A stretch of DNA of 17,621 nucleotides from Desulfobacteraceae bacterium (GTDB lineage Bacteria > Desulfobacterota > Desulfobacteria > Desulfobacterales > Desulfobacteraceae). Position 1 is the stretch's first letter; each line of letters starts with the position of its first letter. Below, in pieces: positions 14,793 through 17,621 of the stretch. A model generated the notes under the pieces. It saw only the letters and a program-made list of their open reading frames with translations. It was not told where the DNA came from and ran no database searches. The position numbers and the translations under genes are program-made. The stretch spans positions 1 through 17,621 of the forward strand of contig JAFLJU010000138.1 in NCBI GenBank assembly GCA_022712835.1. The letters are read 5' to 3'.

Positions 14793-16409
14793 TTACATTC
14801 TGAAAATGCCAAATCCGGGTTCATCGTCTCTTAGGGGGGCATTTAATGCGGCAGAAATGGCAAGCCCTAAAACATCTCTTGTTTTTGCAGGATCAATGAT
14901 GCCGTCATCCCACAGTTTTGCGGTACTATAGTATGCGTTCCCTTCTTTGAATGCGGCATCAATTACCGGTTGTTTTATGAAATCAATTTCCTCCTGGGTC
15001 ATTTCTGCCTGACCCGCTCTTTTTCTTTGGTCGTTTGTAATGGTGATGAGTACATCAGCGGCTTGTGCGCCTCCCATTACACCAATCTGTGCATTTGGCC
15101 ACATCCACAAGAATCTTGGAGAATACCCTCTGCCGCACATGGCGTAGTTTCCCGCACCAAAGGAAGCCCCAATGATAACCGTAAATTTGGGAACCGTTGC
15201 CGTTGAAACTGCGTTCACCATCTTATGACCGTTTTTCGTAATTCCGCCGGCTTCATATTCACGGCCAATGATAAAACCGTTAATATTTTGAAGGAACAGC
15301 AAGGGAATTTTTCTCTTGTCACAAAGTTGGATGAACTGGGTTGCTTTTTCAGCACTGTCAGAAAATAGTATTCCATTATTGGCCAATATGCCGACGGGAT
15401 ATCCGTGAATGTGAGCCCAGCCGGTTACCAGGGTGGGGCCGTACATTTCCTTGAATTCTAAAAATTTACTTCCGTCAACAATTCTGGCGATCACTTCTCT
15501 GCAGTCATAGGGCTTTGAAAGATCCGAGCTGACGATTCCATACAGCTCCTTTGGATCATAGGCCGGTTCTTCAACTTCCATCATGGAAAGCTTTGATTTC
15601 TCATTTTCAGGAAGGTTTTTTACTATTTTCCGGATCATTTCAATGCACTCTTCATCACTATCCGCAAAATAATCGGAAACACCTGACTCAGAACAATGAA
15701 GTTCAGCCCCTCCCAGTTCATCGGCGGTGACCTCTTCTCCGGTTGCAGCCAGAACAAGGGGCGGTCCTCCAAGAAATATTGCCCCATGATCCTTCACATG
15801 TACAATTTCATCGCACATGGCCACGCCATAAGCGCCACCCGCTGTGCAAAGCCCCATAACGCCGACGATTTGAGGAATCCCCATTTTTGACATTCGGGCC
15901 TGATTATAAAAAACCCTTCCGCCGTCATTGGCATCCGGGAAAATTTCCGATTGTAAGGGGAGGTAAGCTCCGGCTGAATCCATTAAGTTGATGAATGGCA
16001 GGCGGTTTTCCATTGCAATGGTTTGGGCTCTGATGGATTTTTTCACGGAAAGGGGATAGGATGACCCTCCCTTGATGGTGGCATCATTCAAACTTATCAG
16101 AATTTCCCGGCCGCAAACAATGCCGATGCCAACGATGATTCCGGCTTTATGAATTTTTCCGTCATACATGCCTTTGGCGGCCAGGGGGGCAAGCTCAAGA
16201 AAAGGGGTGTTTTTATCCAGGAGAAGTTCCAGTTTTTTCCTTGCCGGAAGCTTGCCCGACTCTTTTTCCCTCTGCCGGGATTTTTCACTTCTTTCATCCC
16301 AGGATCGGGTGAGCTCACAGCTCAGATCATCAACAAGAGCGGTTAAGTCTTTATAATTTTTCTTGTACTCTTCTGAATTTACATCAATTTTACTTTCAAT
16401 GACATCCAT
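14793..16409 (-). CDS. Methylcrotonyl/geranyl-CoA carboxylase-type beta subunit (carboxyltransferase)
   Basis: A 538-residue carboxyltransferase that matches the MCC/GCC beta subfamily rather than PCC or AccD. Diagnostic segments are DSAGAYLPLQSEIFPD (144-159), RVFYNQARMS (165-174), the intact oxyanion turn GLCTAGGAYG (186-195), IFLGGPPLVLAATGEE (211-226), GGAELHCSESGVSDY (233-247) and, in the C-domain, NINGFIIGREYEAGG (375-389), FGAGNYAMCGRGYSPRF (417-433) and WPNAQIGVMGG (437-447). It would carboxylate the gamma-methyl branch of a 3-methyl-2-enoyl-CoA: 3-methylcrotonyl-CoA from isovalerate/leucine, or geranyl-CoA from terpenes. Which of the two cannot be decided here. AAGGTGA precedes the start. 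It is the second gene of the operon, 91 bp after tetR, with the biotin carboxylase and carrier genes directly downstream. Confidence 0.94.
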   Translation of the reverse strand: MDVIESKIDVNSEEYKKNYKDLTALVDDLSCELTRSWDERSEKSRQREKESGKLPARKKLELLLDKNTPFLELAPLAAKGMYDGKIHKAGIIVGIGIVCGREILISLNDATIKGGSSYPLSVKKSIRAQTIAMENRLPFINLMDSAGAYLPLQSEIFPDANDGGRVFYNQARMSKMGIPQIVGVMGLCTAGGAYGVAMCDEIVHVKDHGAIFLGGPPLVLAATGEEVTADELGGAELHCSESGVSDYFADSDEECIEMIRKIVKNLPENEKSKLSMMEVEEPAYDPKELYGIVSSDLSKPYDCREVIARIVDGSKFLEFKEMYGPTLVTGWAHIHGYPVGILANNGILFSDSAEKATQFIQLCDKRKIPLLFLQNINGFIIGREYEAGGITKNGHKMVNAVSTATVPKFTVIIGASFGAGNYAMCGRGYSPRFLWMWPNAQIGVMGGAQAADVLITITNDQRKRAGQAEMTQEEIDFIKQPVIDAAFKEGNAYYSTAKLWDDGIIDPAKTRDVLGLAISAALNAPLRDDEPGFGIFRM

Positions 16410-16500
16410 ACTTTTTCACCTTTTATTATATGGTTTAAAAATAATAATATTGGCTTGATTAATCCTCTTTGCTTGATTTTTCGCATTCCTTTAATGTGTC

Positions 16501-17109
16501 TCATATCGGTTGTTTGTTTTTGCATGAAATTCCTTGGATAAACGTGTCAATCATGGGATCTACCAAGGTAACAAGATGTTCAGGTTTTCCTGTCATGAGC
16601 CAGCTGGTGACAAGGTGTTCCATGGTTCCGATAATAATTGAACGGGTGAGATAAACATTAATATCATTCTTAAATTCCCCGGCATTAATTCCTTCTTGAA
16701 TGGTATCATCAATGATTTTCAATCCTTTTTTAATTTCCAAATGGCCTTTTGTATTCAAAAACTTTTTATTGTGCTTCAGGATAAGCATGAGAATTGATGC
16801 ATTATCAGGGTTTGTTTCATTGGTTGTAAGGAAAATGGAAACAATGGATCTCAGTTTGTTTCCCGCCCCCCTGATGAGCTTAAGATGGAATTCCATTAAT
16901 TTAAAAAGTTCGGATGCATTTTTTGTAGGGACGGAAAATAAAAGGCCTTCTTTTGTGGAAAAATACTCATAGATAGAGGCTTCTGAGATTTTAGCTTCTT
17001 TGGCAATTTCAGATATGGTTGTATCCTGGAATCCCTTTTCCCCAAACATACGCTCAGCTGTTTTGAGGATCTGAGTTTTCCGGGCTTCTATTTTGATCAA
17101 ATTTGCCAT
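16501..17109 (-). CDS. TetR/AcrR-family transcriptional regulator, first gene of the branched acyl-CoA operon
   Basis: A 202-residue regulator. The TetR DNA-binding domain is at about residues 10-56: LKTAERMFGEKGFQDTTISE, then IAKEAKISEASIYEYFSTKEG. The remainder is a helical ligand-binding region with no membrane span. It is codirectional with, and 91 bp before, the carboxyltransferase gene. No good promoter is seen in that gap (the only TATAAT would place the transcript start at the Shine-Dalgarno), so the regulator is probably co-transcribed as the first gene and autoregulated. The position parallels AtuR and LiuR, which sit at the head of their operons, although LiuR is of a different (MerR) family. 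An acyl-CoA effector is likely but unproven. Confidence 0.92.
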   Translation of the reverse strand: MANLIKIEARKTQILKTAERMFGEKGFQDTTISEIAKEAKISEASIYEYFSTKEGLLFSVPTKNASELFKLMEFHLKLIRGAGNKLRSIVSIFLTTNETNPDNASILMLILKHNKKFLNTKGHLEIKKGLKIIDDTIQEGINAGEFKNDINVYLTRSIIIGTMEHLVTSWLMTGKPEHLVTLVDPMIDTFIQGISCKNKQPI

Positions 17110-17172
17110 TTCTTGCCTTTTTGTTGGTTCAAAAAACTGCCCTGATCACGCTTTCATCAAAGATTATGTGAA

Positions 17173-17201
17173 ATTCTAAAGTCTGACTGTTAAAATGTCA
17201 A
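17173..17201 (-). promoter_or_regulatory. Sigma70-like promoter of the long minus-strand operon
   Basis: On the minus strand a perfect TTGACA (17201-17196), a 17-bp spacer and TAGAAT (17178-17173, five of six consensus bases) lie 64 bp upstream of the tetR start codon. The spacer contains the 9-bp palindrome AGTC-T-GACT (17180-17188), a possible operator. This is the best promoter match in the window and could drive the whole 10.5-kb unit. Confidence 0.65.
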
Positions 17202-17216
17202 GTAAAAAATTGTATG

Positions 17217-17227
17217 ACTTTTAAAGT
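17217..17227. promoter_or_regulatory. Palindrome ACTTT-T-AAAGT upstream of the operon promoter
   Basis: A perfect 5-bp dyad around one base lies 16 bp upstream of the -35 element, in AT-rich DNA. It could be a regulator site or part of an UP-like element. Short AT-rich palindromes also arise by chance, so support is weak. Confidence 0.3.
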
Positions 17228-17476
17228 TAGTTTTAAATCCAGTATTATGATGGGGTTTTTGATTGAATATACAGTATGTTAGTGAGAGTCATGATTTCGG
17301 TTGATAATAGTGTTTGGTGATCGTTTTAAGGCATACACTTATACGTGTTCCAAAATAAAAACTTATATATGATACTGATTTTAAAGGCGATGGCAGGGGA
17401 GTGCCACCATCGCCTTTAAAAAAACAAACTTTGTTTATTCGGGGTTTTTAAAAGGTGTTCCCTTTTATTTAATGGA
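17228..17476. other. AT-rich intergenic stretch without a gene
   Basis: No open reading frame with a Shine-Dalgarno was found on either strand here. The region lies between the start of the leftward operon and a rightward gene. It contains a long inverted repeat (17379-17421), a following short palindrome, and a dyad AAAAGG/CCTTTT (17450-17466) just upstream of a TATAAT box. The part at 17228-17378 shows nothing recognisable. Confidence 0.6.
17379..17421. repeat. 15-bp inverted repeat, with a second palindrome directly after it
   Basis: TTTTAAAGGCGATGG (17379-17393) and CCATCGCCTTTAAAA (17407-17421) are perfect reverse complements around a 13-nt loop, with an alternative inner GGCA/TGCC pairing. 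Directly after it, AAACAAA-C-TTTGTTT (17422-17436) is a further perfect dyad. The hairpin core GGCGATGG/CCATCGCC is flanked by AAA and TTT on both strands, so it could act as a weak bidirectional terminator. It lies in a divergent intergenic region, however, where no known transcript needs to end. Confidence 0.75.
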
Positions 17477-17482
17477 TATAAT
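17477..17482 (+). promoter_or_regulatory. Candidate -10 box for the right-end gene
   Basis: A perfect TATAAT on the plus strand, 107 bp before the start codon at 17590. The region 16-18 bp upstream has no good -35 (GGTGTT or similar), and the dyad AAAAGG/CCTTTT overlaps that position, so activation may need a protein. Transcription from here would give a leader of about 100 nt. Confidence 0.35.
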
Positions 17483-17510
17483 AGATATTATGGTTTACAC
17501 GTAAAAATGA

Positions 17511-17587
17511 CCTGCCTTTTTTGTAATCGTGGATTAAATTGTAAAAGTAGTAACACAATTCAGAGCCATAAACAAAAGGGAGGCAGG
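17511..17587 (+). promoter_or_regulatory. 5' UTR stem that can sequester the Shine-Dalgarno
   Basis: CCTGCCT (17511-17517) is complementary to AGGCAGG (17581-17587), which overlaps the GGGAGG Shine-Dalgarno two bases before the ATG. The pairing continues through three G-U and two A-U pairs (17518-17522 with 17576-17580), giving a 12-bp stem that covers the whole Shine-Dalgarno. Inside the loop a second stem, AATTGT (17537-17542) with ACAATT (17555-17560), is possible. This would allow translational control. No known riboswitch class is recognised. Confidence 0.35.
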
Positions 17588-17589
17588 CC

Positions 17590-17621
17590 ATGAGAAAAAT
17601 TGTAAAATATATTGGATTGGA
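17590..17621 (+). CDS. Start of an unidentified gene (cut by window edge)
   Basis: Ten codons (MRKIVKYIGL) follow a Shine-Dalgarno AAGGGAGG, then the window ends. The basic-then-hydrophobic start could be a signal peptide or membrane anchor, but this is too short to identify. It is transcribed away from the acyl-CoA operon. Confidence 0.6.
   Translation, partial: MRKIVKYIGL

Noticed and set aside
16425..16430. TATAAT on the minus strand in the tetR to carboxyltransferase gap
   Set aside because: Its transcript start would fall on the Shine-Dalgarno of the carboxyltransferase gene, and no -35 is present, so it is unlikely to be a promoter.

Overview
The window looks like a piece of the chromosome of an anaerobic, acyl-CoA-oxidising bacterium, most likely a sulfate-reducing Desulfobacterales relative. 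This rests on gene content: two CoA ligases, several biotin-type carboxyltransferases, tandem acyl-CoA dehydrogenases and a CCG-type iron-sulfur protein, with no oxygenase or aerobic marker. There is no rRNA, tRNA, CRISPR, phage or intact insertion sequence, so the taxonomic guess is inference.

Left region (1-5573, all minus strand): an apparent operon reading leftwards from about 5.57 kb. The order is a complete AMP-forming acyl-CoA ligase, two different and divergent carboxyltransferase-domain proteins in tandem, and a second AMP-forming ligase cut by the window edge. It contains no biotin carboxylase or biotin carrier. A TetR-family regulator (5787-6437, plus) is divergently transcribed. 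The shared intergenic region holds candidate promoters and short palindromes suitable as operators.

Middle and right region (6556-17109, all minus strand): a second long operon reading leftwards from a good sigma70-like promoter at 17173-17201. The order of transcription is TetR regulator, carboxyltransferase of the methylcrotonyl/geranyl-CoA carboxylase beta type, biotin carboxylase, biotin carrier protein, enoyl-CoA hydratase family protein, AtuA (DUF1446) family protein, two about 80% identical acyl-CoA dehydrogenases, and a soluble iron-sulfur/CCG-domain protein. Most gaps are under 110 bp.

The gene set matches the logic of the aerobic liu (leucine/isovalerate) and atu (acyclic terpene) routes. 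An isovaleryl- or citronellyl-CoA-like substrate is dehydrogenated, carboxylated on the gamma-methyl branch, then hydrated. No HMG-CoA-lyase-like gene is present; the AtuA-family protein sits in the operon instead. The terminal Fe-S protein is a plausible electron acceptor for the dehydrogenases, which would be the anaerobic adaptation. I read this as an anaerobic beta-methyl-branched acyl-CoA (isoprenoid or isovalerate-like) degradation operon. The exact substrate cannot be read from sequence.

Right end (17110-17621): about 480 bp without a convincing gene, rich in inverted repeats, leading to the first ten codons of a new plus-strand gene. Its Shine-Dalgarno sequence can be sequestered in a 5' UTR stem.
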